64,000 nucleotides of DNA from Agrobacterium tumefaciens (GTDB taxonomy: Bacteria > Pseudomonadota > Alphaproteobacteria > Rhizobiales > Rhizobiaceae), in the NCBI RefSeq assembly GCF_005221325.1, contig NZ_CP039889.1, positions 124,001 to 188,000 on the forward strand, written 5' to 3'. The position numbers and the translations under genes are program-made. Position 1 is the stretch's first letter; the number at the start of each line of letters is the position of its first letter. The notes under the pieces were generated by a model, which did no database searches, was not told the origin of the DNA, and worked only from the letters and a program-made list of their open reading frames with translations. Below are positions 54,781 through 64,000 of the stretch, piece by piece.

Positions 54781-56448
54781 TCAAGCGATTTCGAAGGCGG
54801 CCCTTACAAGCCGCTGAGTATATTCGGTTTTTGGGTGGGTAAGAACGTCCTCGACGGGCCCTTCCTCGACAATCCTGCCGCCTTGCATGACGATGACGCG
54901 GTGGCAAAGTGCGCGCACCACCTTCAGGTCGTGCGAGATGAACAGGTAGCTCAGGCCCCGCTCATCCTGCAGCTTGCGCAGGAGATCGATGATCTGCGCC
55001 TGCACGGAAAGATCGAGCGCCGAGGTCGGCTCGTCGAGCAGGATGAATTCCGGTTCCAGCGCCACGGCGCGGGCAATAGCGATACGCTGGCGCTGGCCGC
55101 CGGAAAATTCGTGCGGGAAACGCGAGAGGATATTGCCGGGCATGCCGGCCGCCTCAAGCGCGTCGCGCACCCGCTCCAGCCTTTCGGCCTTGGTTCGCCC
55201 AAGACCGTTGACGACAAGACCTTCCTCGATGATCTGGCCGATGGTCATGCGCGGATTGAGCGAGGCGAAAGGGTCCTGAAAGACGATCTGCATACGCGAA
55301 CGCAAAGGCCGCATTTCGGCGCGGGAGCGGCCATCGACCCTCTGCCCGTCAAAGACCACCTCGCCGCCCACCGGCTCGTTCAGCCGCAGCAGCGATTGCC
55401 CGAAAGTGGTCTTGCCGGAACCGGATTCACCAACCAGCCCCAGCGTCTCGTGCCGCCTGAGGGTCAGGCCGAGGCTGTCGACGGCGATCAGTTCTTTCAG
55501 TTCCGGTTTGAACAAACCGCCGTAACGCATCATGAAGGAAACGCGTACACCGCTTGCCGTCAGCAGCACGCCGGGATTTTCCGGCAGCGGTTTCGCCGTG
55601 CCATGCGGTTCGGAGCCGAGCAGCTTCTTTGTGTAGGGGTGCTGCGGCCCGGCGAACAGCTTTTCCGTGGTGTTGTGCTCGCGCATCTCGCCATGCTGCA
55701 TGACGTAGACGTAGTCGGAAAACTGCTTCACGATCGTCAGATCATGGGTGATGAGCACCACCGCCATGCCGCGCTTCTGCTGAAGATCGCGGATAAGGTT
55801 GAGGATTTGCGCCTGCACCGTCACGTCAAGCGCGGTGGTGGGCTCATCAGCAATCAGCACGTCCGGATCGTTGGAGAGCGCCATGGCGATCATCACGCGC
55901 TGCCGCTGGCCGCCGGACAGCTGATGCGGATATTGTTTCATCCGCGCTTCAGGTTCTGGGATTTGCACCTGCCGCAAGAGATCGAGCGCCCTCGCCTCGG
56001 CCTGCTTCCTGCTCAGTTTCGAATGAACGCGGATCGCCTCGACGATCTGGCTGCCGATCGTGTAGATCGGGTTGAGCGAACTCATCGGTTCCTGAAAGAT
56101 CATCGAGATGCGGTTTCCACGCAACGCCCGGCGCTGGCGGCTCGAGAACTTCAATATGTCATCGCCGTTAAACCGCACGGTCGCGGATTTCGAAACGGAA
56201 GCCCGCTTGGTCAAAAGACCCATCACCGTGCGCGCGGTCACCGATTTTCCGGAACCGGATTCGCCCACAATGGCGATCGTCTCGCCGCGATAAAGCTGGA
56301 AGGAAATGTCTTTCACGGCCTCAACAGTCCCGTGTTCCACCTTAAAGGACACAGCAATGTTGCGGGCATCGATGATGGCGTCATCCTCGCGGTCATCGAC
56401 GTCGAAACGAAGGGCCGGGGCGTAGGCGTTGTTCTGCAAAGCAACCAT
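54781..56448 (-). CDS. agpD: Opp-type ABC transporter, fused double ATP-binding protein
   Basis: 555 residues containing two full ATPase domains in one chain: Walker [10 protein letters not shown] (about 52) and GESGSGKTT (about 340), signatures [15 protein letters not shown] and [15 protein letters not shown], and two Walker B boxes ([24 protein letters not shown]). It replaces separate OppD and OppF proteins. It energises the alpha-galactoside importer with the two permeases upstream. Symbol by analogy with the S. meliloti agp operon. Confidence 0.92.
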   Translation of the reverse strand: MVALQNNAYAPALRFDVDDREDDAIIDARNIAVSFKVEHGTVEAVKDISFQLYRGETIAIVGESGSGKSVTARTVMGLLTKRASVSKSATVRFNGDDILKFSSRQRRALRGNRISMIFQEPMSSLNPIYTIGSQIVEAIRVHSKLSRKQAEARALDLLRQVQIPEPEARMKQYPHQLSGGQRQRVMIAMALSNDPDVLIADEPTTALDVTVQAQILNLIRDLQQKRGMAVVLITHDLTIVKQFSDYVYVMQHGEMREHNTTEKLFAGPQHPYTKKLLGSEPHGTAKPLPENPGVLLTASGVRVSFMMRYGGLFKPELKELIAVDSLGLTLRRHETLGLVGESGSGKTTFGQSLLRLNEPVGGEVVFDGQRVDGRSRAEMRPLRSRMQIVFQDPFASLNPRMTIGQIIEEGLVVNGLGRTKAERLERVRDALEAAGMPGNILSRFPHEFSGGQRQRIAIARAVALEPEFILLDEPTSALDLSVQAQIIDLLRKLQDERGLSYLFISHDLKVVRALCHRVIVMQGGRIVEEGPVEDVLTHPKTEYTQRLVRAAFEIA

Positions 56449-56460
56449 GACACGCTCCTC

Positions 56461-57597
56461 TCAATAGGGATCGACGGCATCGCGCAGGCCATCGCCCAGC
56501 GCGTTGAAGGCGAAGACTGTGACAAGCACGAAACCGACCGGGGCGAGAATCCATGGATAGGAACCGATGACGGAATAGGTCGCGGTATCCTGCAGCATCA
56601 GCCCCCAGGAAATCAGCGGCGGCTTCACCGCAAAGCCGAGGAAACCGAGGAAGGATTCCAAGAGCACGACACTTGGAATATGCAGGGTGACGGCAACGAT
56701 CACATGGCTCATCACATTCGGCAGAATGTGCTGGAATATGATGCGCCTGTCGGTGGCCCCGACGGCAATGGCGGCGCGCACATAATCGATACGCGCGAGC
56801 GCCAGCGTCTTGCCGCGTACCTCGCGCGACATCTGCGCCCAGCCGAGCGCCGACATGACGCCGACCACGAAGACGAGGAATACGGTTGTCGGGGCGGTGA
56901 CCGGAATAAGCGAGGTCAGCGCGAGATAAAGCGGCAATTGCGGGAAAGCGAGCACCACTTCCACGAAACGCTGCACCCAGGCATCCAGCGGGCCGCCGAA
57001 ATAGCCAGATATCAGACCGACACTGGTGCCGATGACGGTGACGATGGCCACAACGCTGAGCGCGATGGCAAGCGAGATACGCGAACCGTAGATGGCGCGC
57101 GACAGCACGTCGCGTCCGAATTTATCGGTTCCGAGAAGATGCACCGGCTTGCCGTCCGTCGAGCCGAAGAAATGGCGGCTCATCGGAATGAGACCCAAAA
57201 GCCTGTATTCCGCGCCTTTGACGAAGAAACCGAGATAGACGGGATTGTCGTAATCCGGACCGACGATGGGTTGGAAGGTGACCGGATCAAGCTCTTCCGT
57301 TTCGGCAGTCGCGTAAACGCGGGGGAACGGACTGAACTTTCCGTCCTTGTCCGAAAACCGCACCACCTGCGGCGGCGAGAAGCTGGCATTGGTTTCAAGC
57401 GGGTTCATCGGCGCGAAGAAATCGGCGAAAATCGCAATCAGGATCAGCAGCACCACCAGCACCAGCCCGATCATGCCGGTGAATGAGCGCCTGAGACGCC
57501 GCCATACCAGCGCGGGATAGGACTCATTACCCTCCGTGCCGCGTTCAGGCTTGGGGGTGATGGCGGTTTCGTTTTTCACTTCGTCAAACGCCATCAT
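56461..57597 (-). CDS. agpC: Opp-type ABC transporter permease (OppC-like)
   Basis: 378 residues, longer than usual OppC because of a cytosolic N-terminus and a periplasmic insertion of about 70 residues after the first membrane helix (with PRVYATAETEELDP), as often seen in glycoside-type Opp systems. EAA-type loop ALARIDYVRAAIAVGATDRRII. Start ATG 57597 follows GGGAGGG and overlaps none of the next gene (1-base gap). Confidence 0.91.
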   Translation of the reverse strand: MMAFDEVKNETAITPKPERGTEGNESYPALVWRRLRRSFTGMIGLVLVVLLILIAIFADFFAPMNPLETNASFSPPQVVRFSDKDGKFSPFPRVYATAETEELDPVTFQPIVGPDYDNPVYLGFFVKGAEYRLLGLIPMSRHFFGSTDGKPVHLLGTDKFGRDVLSRAIYGSRISLAIALSVVAIVTVIGTSVGLISGYFGGPLDAWVQRFVEVVLAFPQLPLYLALTSLIPVTAPTTVFLVFVVGVMSALGWAQMSREVRGKTLALARIDYVRAAIAVGATDRRIIFQHILPNVMSHVIVAVTLHIPSVVLLESFLGFLGFAVKPPLISWGLMLQDTATYSVIGSYPWILAPVGFVLVTVFAFNALGDGLRDAVDPY

Positions 57598-57598
57598 C

Positions 57599-58606
57599 TC
57601 AGGCCCTCCCGAATTCGCGAACGCGTGGGTCAAGCATGGCAAGCAGCATGTCGGCGATGATGTTGCCGACGATCAGCGTCGCGGCCAGCACCATCATGAA
57701 GGTCGCGGTGACATAGACGTCGCCCACGGCCATGGAGCCGACGATGGCCGGACCGACGGTCGGCAGCGCAAAGATGATGGCCGTCTCGATTTCACCGCTC
57801 AACATGTAGGGCAGCACGACGCCCTGATACATGACCAGCGGGTGCACGGCATTCGGCACCGCGTGGCGCATGATGACCGCACCTTCCGAAAGACCCTTGG
57901 CGCGTGCCGTCTCGACATATTGCGCGTTCAGCGTATCGAGCAGATTGCCGCGCATCACCCGCATATTGTAAGCCAGCCCACCGAAGACGGCGATGGCGAC
58001 CACCGGCCAGACATGGCTGACGAGATCGACGAATTTGCCCCAGGACCACGGTGCACCGCCATATTGCGGCGAGAAGAAGCTGCCGATCTCCGACACGTCG
58101 AAATGAAACACCATGAGATAGACGAGGATCAGCGCCATCAGGAAGCGCGGGATCGTCATGCCGAGGAAGGCGATGGTGGAGAGCAGATTGTCGACCCAGG
58201 AATATTGTCGTGTCGCCGCCCAGATGCCGAAGGCGATGCCGAGGATCGATGCGAAGATGTGGCAGACCAGCGCCAGCGCAATGGTGCGCGGCAGACGTTC
58301 GCCAACCACATCGGCAACCGGCTTGTTGTAATAGAAGCTGTAACCGAAATCGCCGCGCGTCACGATGCCGCCGATCCAATTGAAATATTGAATGACGAGC
58401 GGCTTATCGAGACCGTGTTCGATACGATAGGCCTGTGCCTGCGCTTCCGCCTGTTCGAAGGACGCCCCGCCCTGGTTCATCAGCTGCGAGCGGATGTAAT
58501 CGGCATAGTCGCCAGGCGGCGCCTGGATGATGGCGAAAGTCACCACGCTCAGGATCAAAAGCACCGGAATGGCGGATGCAACGCGTATCGTCAGAAATCT
58601 CAGCAT
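57599..58606 (-). CDS. agpB: Opp-type ABC transporter permease (OppB-like)
   Basis: 335 residues, six membrane segments, start MLRFLTIRVASAIPVL with GAGGAAAACC upstream. EAA-type loop YVETARAKGLSEGAVIMRHAVPN. The frame is open upstream to 58918 but this lies in the binding-protein gene. Confidence 0.91.
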   Translation of the reverse strand: MLRFLTIRVASAIPVLLILSVVTFAIIQAPPGDYADYIRSQLMNQGGASFEQAEAQAQAYRIEHGLDKPLVIQYFNWIGGIVTRGDFGYSFYYNKPVADVVGERLPRTIALALVCHIFASILGIAFGIWAATRQYSWVDNLLSTIAFLGMTIPRFLMALILVYLMVFHFDVSEIGSFFSPQYGGAPWSWGKFVDLVSHVWPVVAIAVFGGLAYNMRVMRGNLLDTLNAQYVETARAKGLSEGAVIMRHAVPNAVHPLVMYQGVVLPYMLSGEIETAIIFALPTVGPAIVGSMAVGDVYVTATFMMVLAATLIVGNIIADMLLAMLDPRVREFGRA

Positions 58607-58712
58607 CGAGGGTTTTCCTCCGTTTGGGCGGCCGTGATGAATAAAGGACCGCCTTCGTGTCTCCGGCCGCGCTTCACGCGCGACCGGTACCGGGTGTTCT
58701 CCGGGAGGAGTT

Positions 58713-60800
58713 CTAGTTGATCGGTCCGCCCTCGCCCGGCTTGCCGGGAAGCTGCTGCGGGAAGAGTTCGTACTTGCCCTGCTTATCGGCCGCGACCCAC
58801 AGGCGTTCGCGGATGATGGCGTCTTCAGCCCAGTTGAACATGAAAATTGGTGTACCCTGCGGCACGTTGGAGAAGCGTTTGTTGACGATGAGCGCGCCGG
58901 GATATTCGGTGAGACCAATCGTATAGAGGTTCTGCGTATAGACCTTCTGATATTGCTTCATCAGGTCCGCCCGTTCGGCATTGTCCTGCGAGGAGATGAA
59001 TTTCCGCACGATGTCGGCCATCTCCTTCTCGAACGGCATCAGGTCGAGTTCCTTGCCCTCCGGTGCGCGGTGGTTCCAGCTGGTGCGCGGGCCGACAGGG
59101 GCAAGCTGCTCGGTATTCTGCACCACGGAGGAAAGCTCGGTGGAGTTGCGGCGCACCAGCCAGTCGAACTGCCCGCCATAATGGGCCGCGTCACGCTGGT
59201 TGGAATCGAGGCTGTTGATGACGACGCGCAGGCCGAGTTTCGCCATCTGGCCGACGAGACCTTCCGCAAGGCTCTTGTCCGTCGCGTAACCGTTATTGAC
59301 CAGAAGGGTAATCTCGACATTACGGCCACCCAGCGTTTCCTTGGGGAAATTCAGGAAACCATCGCCATCGGTGTCCTTCAGGCCGATAGACGCCAGTGCC
59401 GCCTTGGCACCCTCGAGGTTGAAGGGGTAATAGACCGTGGAGGCGCGATCATAAAAGCTGGTGCCCGACGAAATGCCGCCCGGATAGATCGCCGTGAACG
59501 GCCCCTTTACCAGCGAGTCACCGATCGCCTTGCGATCGAGAGCAGAGGTGACGGCCTGACGGAACACCTCGTTGCGGTTCAACTCACGGATCGCCTGTCC
59601 GCGCTCGTCCGGATTGCCCCAGCCATTGGCGGAGAAATTCATCTGCAGATTATAACCGATGAGGCGCGGCCCGAAGGCAAGGCGTGCCGGCGCATTGGGA
59701 TCGGCGGCGCGTTTCAGCGAGGCGACAAAATTTTCCGGCTGTTCGAGATTGGAGAAATCGCCCGATCCCGCCACGGCCTGCACATCGCGGTCCGCCCAGG
59801 TGGAAAGCTTGTAATGAACTTCGTTCAAGTAGGGCAGCTGCTGGCCCTTTTCATCCACCTTCCAGTAATAGGGATTACGACGCAAAACAATGAGATCGTC
59901 GGGCCGATATGACACCGGCACCCATGCGCCCATGACCGGCATGTTCATATATTCCGGCGGGAAAGCATTCTTGAACTGATTATAGGTGTTCTTGGAATAT
60001 TTCGGATGCTGGGGCTTCAAGATATGCGACGGCCCGGGGCAGAAGCTCGGATAGGCCATGGTGTAGAGATACTGCTTGGGAAAAGCCGCCTTGAAGGTCC
60101 ATTCGACGGTATAGTCATCGATCTTTTTGAGCGTCGTTCCCTCACCGAAAGCCTCGGGCGATGCACCGCCGCCGAGCGGGGAGACATTGGGATCGACGAC
60201 CGCATCTTCCCAATAGAACATCACGTCATCGGCGTTGAAGGCTTCGCCATCCGACCACTTCGCGCCCTTGACGAGATGCATTGTCAGCTTGTGGCCATCC
60301 TCAGACCATTCCCAGCTTTTCGCCAGATTGGGCAGCGGTTCGGTGTCCTTGGCATCCACTTGGAAGAGCGGCGCGGTGCGCGTCAGGCATTCGGAAAGGG
60401 CGATATCGATGCCGCCCCAGCCCTGGCTCTGGCCGGCAATGTAGTTCCAGCCCTCGGGCCGGCCACCAACCACATGGCGCATGGTGTCACCATAAACGCC
60501 GACGCCGTCGGGCATATTTCCGGTCTTGTAGACCAGCGGTTCTTCCGGCAGGCGCTCTTTCAAAGGCGGTAGCTTGCCGGCCTTCTCGAATTTTTCGGTG
60601 ATCCAGTCGGGTTCGCTATAGCTCGGCAGCGCCTTGAATTCGAGGATCGAATCGCGCGCGACATAATTGATCTTGCCTTCGGCCGGAAATTGCGGCGGTT
60701 CGGGCGGCGTGCTGGTCTCGAAGGCATTCGCATTGAGTGCGATCATCGAAACACCTAGACCCAGTGCCGAGATGATACGGATCCTGCGTTGAAGTAACAT
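58713..60800 (-). CDS. agpA: ABC transporter substrate-binding protein for alpha-galactosides (AgpA/MelB-like)
   Basis: 695 residues, a long family-5 binding protein. Signal peptide (about 1-26: LLQRRIRIISALGLGVSMIALNANA) and SBP_bac_5 blocks (LVKGAKWSDGEAFNADDVMFYWEDAV, RQAVTSALDRKAIGDSLV). Size and operon context (two GH4 alpha-galactosidases, AraC activator) fit AgpA of S. meliloti and the galactinol/melibiose/raffinose binder MelB of Agrobacterium. ATG 60800 has GGAGG at seven bases; ATG 60806 is too close to it. A 106-base gap follows before the permease. Confidence 0.92.
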   Translation of the reverse strand: MLLQRRIRIISALGLGVSMIALNANAFETSTPPEPPQFPAEGKINYVARDSILEFKALPSYSEPDWITEKFEKAGKLPPLKERLPEEPLVYKTGNMPDGVGVYGDTMRHVVGGRPEGWNYIAGQSQGWGGIDIALSECLTRTAPLFQVDAKDTEPLPNLAKSWEWSEDGHKLTMHLVKGAKWSDGEAFNADDVMFYWEDAVVDPNVSPLGGGASPEAFGEGTTLKKIDDYTVEWTFKAAFPKQYLYTMAYPSFCPGPSHILKPQHPKYSKNTYNQFKNAFPPEYMNMPVMGAWVPVSYRPDDLIVLRRNPYYWKVDEKGQQLPYLNEVHYKLSTWADRDVQAVAGSGDFSNLEQPENFVASLKRAADPNAPARLAFGPRLIGYNLQMNFSANGWGNPDERGQAIRELNRNEVFRQAVTSALDRKAIGDSLVKGPFTAIYPGGISSGTSFYDRASTVYYPFNLEGAKAALASIGLKDTDGDGFLNFPKETLGGRNVEITLLVNNGYATDKSLAEGLVGQMAKLGLRVVINSLDSNQRDAAHYGGQFDWLVRRNSTELSSVVQNTEQLAPVGPRTSWNHRAPEGKELDLMPFEKEMADIVRKFISSQDNAERADLMKQYQKVYTQNLYTIGLTEYPGALIVNKRFSNVPQGTPIFMFNWAEDAIIRERLWVAADKQGKYELFPQQLPGKPGEGGPIN

Positions 60801-60904
60801 CGTCATTCCTCCCAAATGGCAGCTCTTCCACCGCCCACCCTCTGTGATCGTTATGACCGGACGGCGGACTCCCTTCCGCCGCCGGCCTGTTTCCATGCTT
60901 TTCC

Positions 60905-62371
60905 TCAGACAGCCTTTTTCAGAGCTGATTTTTCGGCCCTCAACTCCTCAATGGAGCGCACATTGCGGCGAGCAGCACCGGCCCAGTCCCGCGTCTTTAC
61001 GGTGGATTTCGCCAGCCGCTCCTTCGCCGCCGGCACGGCATCGGCGTATTGCGGCAGCCAGCGTGCCTGCGCGACGACCATTTCGTCCACCATCTGCCAA
61101 ACCTCCTCCGGGGTCGCGACGGCGCCCACCAGCGGGTCATGCAGCACGGCGAGCTTCAGGAGATCGATATCGCCGCTCACCGCCGCATGGACAGACATGC
61201 GCTGAACATTGATCGAGGCCATGCAAGTTGCCGCGCAGGCTTCCGGTAGAGTTATGCCGGAGACCATGTTGATGCCGAAACGGTCGACGAAACCGGGGGA
61301 TTCGATGATGGCATCGGCCGGCAGATTGCTGATGACGCCGTTGTTCTTGACGTTGAAGTGACCGCGATAGACACGTCCCGTCTCCAGTGCTTCCAGAATG
61401 TGGCTCGCATGTTCGTTGGAGCGCTTTGCCGGATCGATCGGCTTGGCGGCCGAGGCAAGGAACTGCGGGAATTCGGTTTCGAACCAGTTGCGCGTTTCGG
61501 TGGAGTGGCGCAGATAACCGCCGGTTTCGCCGTGGATCCAGTCGGACATGTCGATCCAGCGGGCGATCTCGTCAGGCCGCTTGCGATACCACGGCAGATA
61601 TTCGGAGAGGTGGCCGTTGCTCTCGGTCGAATAGACACCGAAGCGCTTCAGCACATCGATGCGCAGCTTTTCCTGCTGCGAAAAGACCGGATGCGCTTCG
61701 AAGGCGGCAACCAGCTCGTCTTTTCCGATCTTTCGGCCGTTGAGCCTGAGGTCGATGAACCATGTCTGGTGGTTGATGCCAGAGCAGATGTAATCCAACT
61801 CGGACAGGGATTTCGCGCCGAGGATTTCAGCGATCTGTTCCGCGCCGTGCTGAACGCCATGGCAGAGACCGACCGTATCCACCTTGCCATATTCGATGGC
61901 CGCCCAGGTGTTCATGGCCATGGGGTTGGCATAGTTCAGGAATTTTGCGCCCGGTGCGGCAACTTCGCGGATATCCTTGCAGAAATCCAGAATGACGGGA
62001 ATGTTGCGCTGGCCATAGAGGATGCCGCCGGCGCAGATCGTATCGCCCACGCACTGGTCGATGCCGTATTTTAGCGGAATACGGATATCGTCCGCATAGG
62101 CTTCGAGCCCGCCGACCCGCACGCAGCTGATGATGTATTTCGCGCCCGCCAGCGCCCGGCGGCGATCGGTATCGGCCGTCACCTTGACGGGGAAACCATT
62201 GGCCTCGACGATCTTTTCAAGGATCGCCCTGATCATATCGAGATTGTGCTGGCTGATATCCGTCAGCGCGACTTCGATGTCGCGAAATTCCGGCACGCAC
62301 AGGAGATCGGTGAACAGCTTTTTCGTGAAACCGACGCTGCCTGCGCCAATAATAGCGATTTTGAAACTCAT
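60905..62371 (-). CDS. agaL1: GH4 alpha-galactosidase (first)
   Basis: 488 residues, glycoside hydrolase family 4. NAD-binding IAIIGAGSVGFTKKL, metal ligands in GLCHGVQHG (Cys) and SGINHQTWF (His), and YANPMAMNTW are visible. First gene of the agp-like operon, 104 bases upstream of the binding protein, divergent from the AraC gene. Probably cleaves alpha-1,6-galactosides in the cytosol by the NAD-dependent elimination mechanism of GH4. Start ATG 62371 follows GAGGTGG. Symbol by analogy. Confidence 0.9.
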   Translation of the reverse strand: MSFKIAIIGAGSVGFTKKLFTDLLCVPEFRDIEVALTDISQHNLDMIRAILEKIVEANGFPVKVTADTDRRRALAGAKYIISCVRVGGLEAYADDIRIPLKYGIDQCVGDTICAGGILYGQRNIPVILDFCKDIREVAAPGAKFLNYANPMAMNTWAAIEYGKVDTVGLCHGVQHGAEQIAEILGAKSLSELDYICSGINHQTWFIDLRLNGRKIGKDELVAAFEAHPVFSQQEKLRIDVLKRFGVYSTESNGHLSEYLPWYRKRPDEIARWIDMSDWIHGETGGYLRHSTETRNWFETEFPQFLASAAKPIDPAKRSNEHASHILEALETGRVYRGHFNVKNNGVISNLPADAIIESPGFVDRFGINMVSGITLPEACAATCMASINVQRMSVHAAVSGDIDLLKLAVLHDPLVGAVATPEEVWQMVDEMVVAQARWLPQYADAVPAAKERLAKSTVKTRDWAGAARRNVRSIEELRAEKSALKKAV

Positions 62372-62568
62372 AACACCACCTCTGTTGCAAATCGAACGGG
62401 TGAAACGGGCCTGGGGATCATGAAATGGCGCTGCAGAAAAATACCCGTGAGAATCCCGGAAAACCGGCCTTCCTCCCAATTTTTCAGCAACAATATCCCG
62501 CTGGCTGTCTCCTCGGATCGGGATTATGCGTATAAAGACGGATAGGACCAGAGAAGGATTATGCTTTC

Positions 62569-63456
62569 ATGGGTAATTTTGTGCTGCGTGATTTGATCGA
62601 TCAGGGGCCTGGCATGCGCACCGTCTCGCTGCCGCGTGGCCGACAGACGCTGCACACCATGCCGACCAGCAGCGGTTATGAAATTCGCCGAGGCGGCAAT
62701 TACGACTGGGACGGGCGCAAACGCGGCCAGACGCCCTTCACGGTCCTGCAATATTGTATCAGCGGACAGGGCAACCTGCGTTACGAGAACCGCCACTATG
62801 TGGTGAGGCCGGGCGAAACCCTGCTGCTGCTCATCCCCCACAATCATCGCTATTGGCTGGAAGACGGCAAGGAATGGGAATTCTTCTGGATTTCCATGAA
62901 TGGCGAGGAAGCCCTGCGCATCCACCGCAACATTCTTTCCGTCACCGGCCCGATCCTCAAACTCCAGCCCGAAACCATCGATCACCTTGCCGAATGCTGC
63001 TCGCGCCTCGTGAACGGCGCGGAAACGCCGGGGGCCGCTTCCGCCGTCGCCTATGAGGCGGCGATGACGCTTTATGACGACGTCTTCGGCTCGCACCCCT
63101 CCTTCGGCGGTGAATATCGTACCCTGCAGCAGGTGCTGAGCTACATCGACAGCCATCTCGGCGAGCGGCTTTCGGTGAGCGACCTTGCAGCCGTCGCGGG
63201 CCTCAGCCGGGCGCATTTTTCCCGTATCTTCACGGCAAGCGAAGGCCTGCCGCCGGCGGAATTCGTCTTGCAGCGGCGGCTCCGGCGTGCAGCCAAACTT
63301 CTCACCACCGCCGCGAACATTCCTATCAAGGAGGTTTCAGTGCTGTGTGGGTTCGAGGATCCGAACTATTTCTCGAAGGTCTTTCGCAGGCTCTACGGCA
63401 TCAATCCGAGCGAATTCCGCACCACCGGCATGTATGCGAGCGTTCGGCAGAGTTGA
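62569..63456 (+). CDS. agpT: AraC-family activator of the alpha-galactoside operon
   Basis: 295 residues. N-terminal cupin-like sugar-binding domain (about 20-150: VVRPGETLLLLIPHNHRYWLEDG) and C-terminal double HTH (about 185-285: LSVSDLAAVAGLSRAHFSRIF and IPIKEVSVLCGFEDPNYFSKVFRRLYG). Divergent from agaL1 across a 197-base gap, the same arrangement as AgpT in S. meliloti, an activator needed for alpha-galactoside induction. Start ATG 62569 follows AGAAGGA. Confidence 0.9.
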   Translation: MGNFVLRDLIDQGPGMRTVSLPRGRQTLHTMPTSSGYEIRRGGNYDWDGRKRGQTPFTVLQYCISGQGNLRYENRHYVVRPGETLLLLIPHNHRYWLEDGKEWEFFWISMNGEEALRIHRNILSVTGPILKLQPETIDHLAECCSRLVNGAETPGAASAVAYEAAMTLYDDVFGSHPSFGGEYRTLQQVLSYIDSHLGERLSVSDLAAVAGLSRAHFSRIFTASEGLPPAEFVLQRRLRRAAKLLTTAANIPIKEVSVLCGFEDPNYFSKVFRRLYGINPSEFRTTGMYASVRQS

Positions 63457-63531
63457 AGGAAACGCGACTTGGTTTTGACATGTTTCAGGCGATTAGGGAT
63501 GGGCGTTACGCCCTTTTTGGAGAACGTCGAG

Positions 63532-63999
63532 GTGAACAGCAAAATCAGGACGATCCTCGTCTTTCCGATCAGGGCCATCATCGTTTTCGCCCTTGTTCTC
63601 GACGGCATTTTCCGCCCGCTTTATCGGCCGATCATCCAGGCCATATCAAGCCTGACATTGATCCAGCGGCTGGAAAACCGGATCGCGCGGCTGCCGCGCC
63701 TTGCCATTCTTCTCTGTCTTGCCGTTCCTTTTGCGATTGCCGAACCGATGAAGATCGTCGGTCTCATCCTCATCGCCCACGGCGCTTTCAAGTCGGGATT
63801 GGTTCTGGCGATCCTGGCCCATCTCTCGACCTTCCTGATTGTAGAGCGCATCTATCACGCGGGCCGGGAAAAGCTGCTTACATACGGGTGGCTCGCCTGG
63901 ATCATGCGCTATGTGCGCTTTGCCCGCGCCTTCTACGATCGCGCCAAGGCTTCTGCCCTGAGCTGGATCCGGATCCGCCTCCTAGCGCAGCAGCGGTAA
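63532..63999 (+). CDS. Small inner-membrane protein of unknown function
   Basis: 155 residues with three to four hydrophobic segments (IRTILVFPIRAIIVFALVLD; LAILLCLAVPFAI; IVGLILIAHGAFKSGLVLAILAHL; STFLIVERIY) and a basic, Arg-rich C-terminus. GTG 63532 has GGAGA eight bases upstream; ATG 63499 is an alternative. I do not recognise a family. It lies 75 bases after the AraC gene and ends one base before the window edge. Confidence 0.65.
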   Translation: MNSKIRTILVFPIRAIIVFALVLDGIFRPLYRPIIQAISSLTLIQRLENRIARLPRLAILLCLAVPFAIAEPMKIVGLILIAHGAFKSGLVLAILAHLSTFLIVERIYHAGREKLLTYGWLAWIMRYVRFARAFYDRAKASALSWIRIRLLAQQR

Positions 64000-64000
64000 C

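Noticed and set aside
54565..57486. 973-residue open frame on the plus strand opposite the agp-like permease and ATPase genes
   Set aside because: Antisense shadow spanning several genuine genes; low-complexity, charge-rich translation with no family pattern.

Overview
The window looks like part of a secondary chromosome of an Agrobacterium/Rhizobium-group alphaproteobacterium. The evidence is GC-rich coding with dense ABC uptake operons, a Rhizobiaceae two-beta porin, a C-terminally truncated extra FtsZ, a DUF1127 protein, an alpha-galactoside (agp-like) operon and a hydroxyproline island. Local gene content resembles the A. tumefaciens/A. fabrum linear chromosome; this is recognition from memory, not a database search. 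Nearly everything is catabolic or transport capacity for plant- or soil-derived compounds, with one regulator per module. No rRNA, tRNA, insertion sequence, phage or CRISPR was recognised.

Layout. 1-3.3 kb: start of a Tat-exported oligopeptide-type binding protein (cut by the left edge), then a FadR-type regulator, an SMP-30 lactonase and a DapA-family aldolase/dehydratase. 3.5-11.7 kb: an oxalate/formate-type MFS carrier, then the NAD-linked molybdenum formate dehydrogenase fdsG-fdsB-fdsA-fdsD with a LysR regulator whose 3' end carries a 27-bp palindrome. 11.8-24 kb: an N-heterocycle (hydantoin/pyrimidine/triazine-like) catabolic island with hydantoin racemase, flavin reductase, GntR regulator, a Dpp-type ABC importer and three amidohydrolases; two of its promoters share the palindrome ATTGT-TG-ACAAT. 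24-28 kb: porin and a PAS-GGDEF-EAL protein. 28.2-33.9 kb: an amino-acid-type ABC operon with a 2-hydroxyacid dehydrogenase, facing a small dimeric-barrel protein and a LacI regulator. 34-44.4 kb: a hydroxyproline island (proline-racemase-family protein, aconitase X, DadA-like oxidase, ABC importer, Ldh2-type reductase, DapA-type deaminase, GntR).

44.6-47.9 kb: FtsZ1-like protein, a lone receiver domain, a DUF1127 mini-protein and a PagL-like outer-membrane protein. Directly downstream of the DUF1127 gene, on the minus strand, lie four consecutive hairpins that each expose CCUCCUCCC in the loop; the last one is a Rho-independent terminator. This is the hallmark of the CcsR/cuckoo family of anti-Shine-Dalgarno small RNAs, here with four hairpins, and is the most interesting non-coding object in the window. 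48-53 kb: an HlyD-RbbA-YhhJ export system. 53.4-63.5 kb: an alpha-galactoside operon with two GH4 glycosidases around an Opp-type importer, controlled by a divergent AraC activator, followed by a small membrane protein.

Regulatory layer. Beyond the genes I found a palindrome inside lysR, GntR-like operators shared by distant promoters, a nonamer shared by the divergent regulators of the LacI module, strong hairpins after several binding-protein genes (a usual way to express the binding protein above its membrane partners), and a ~120-bp mosaic of palindromes present twice in opposite orientation (42.4 kb and 53.2 kb).
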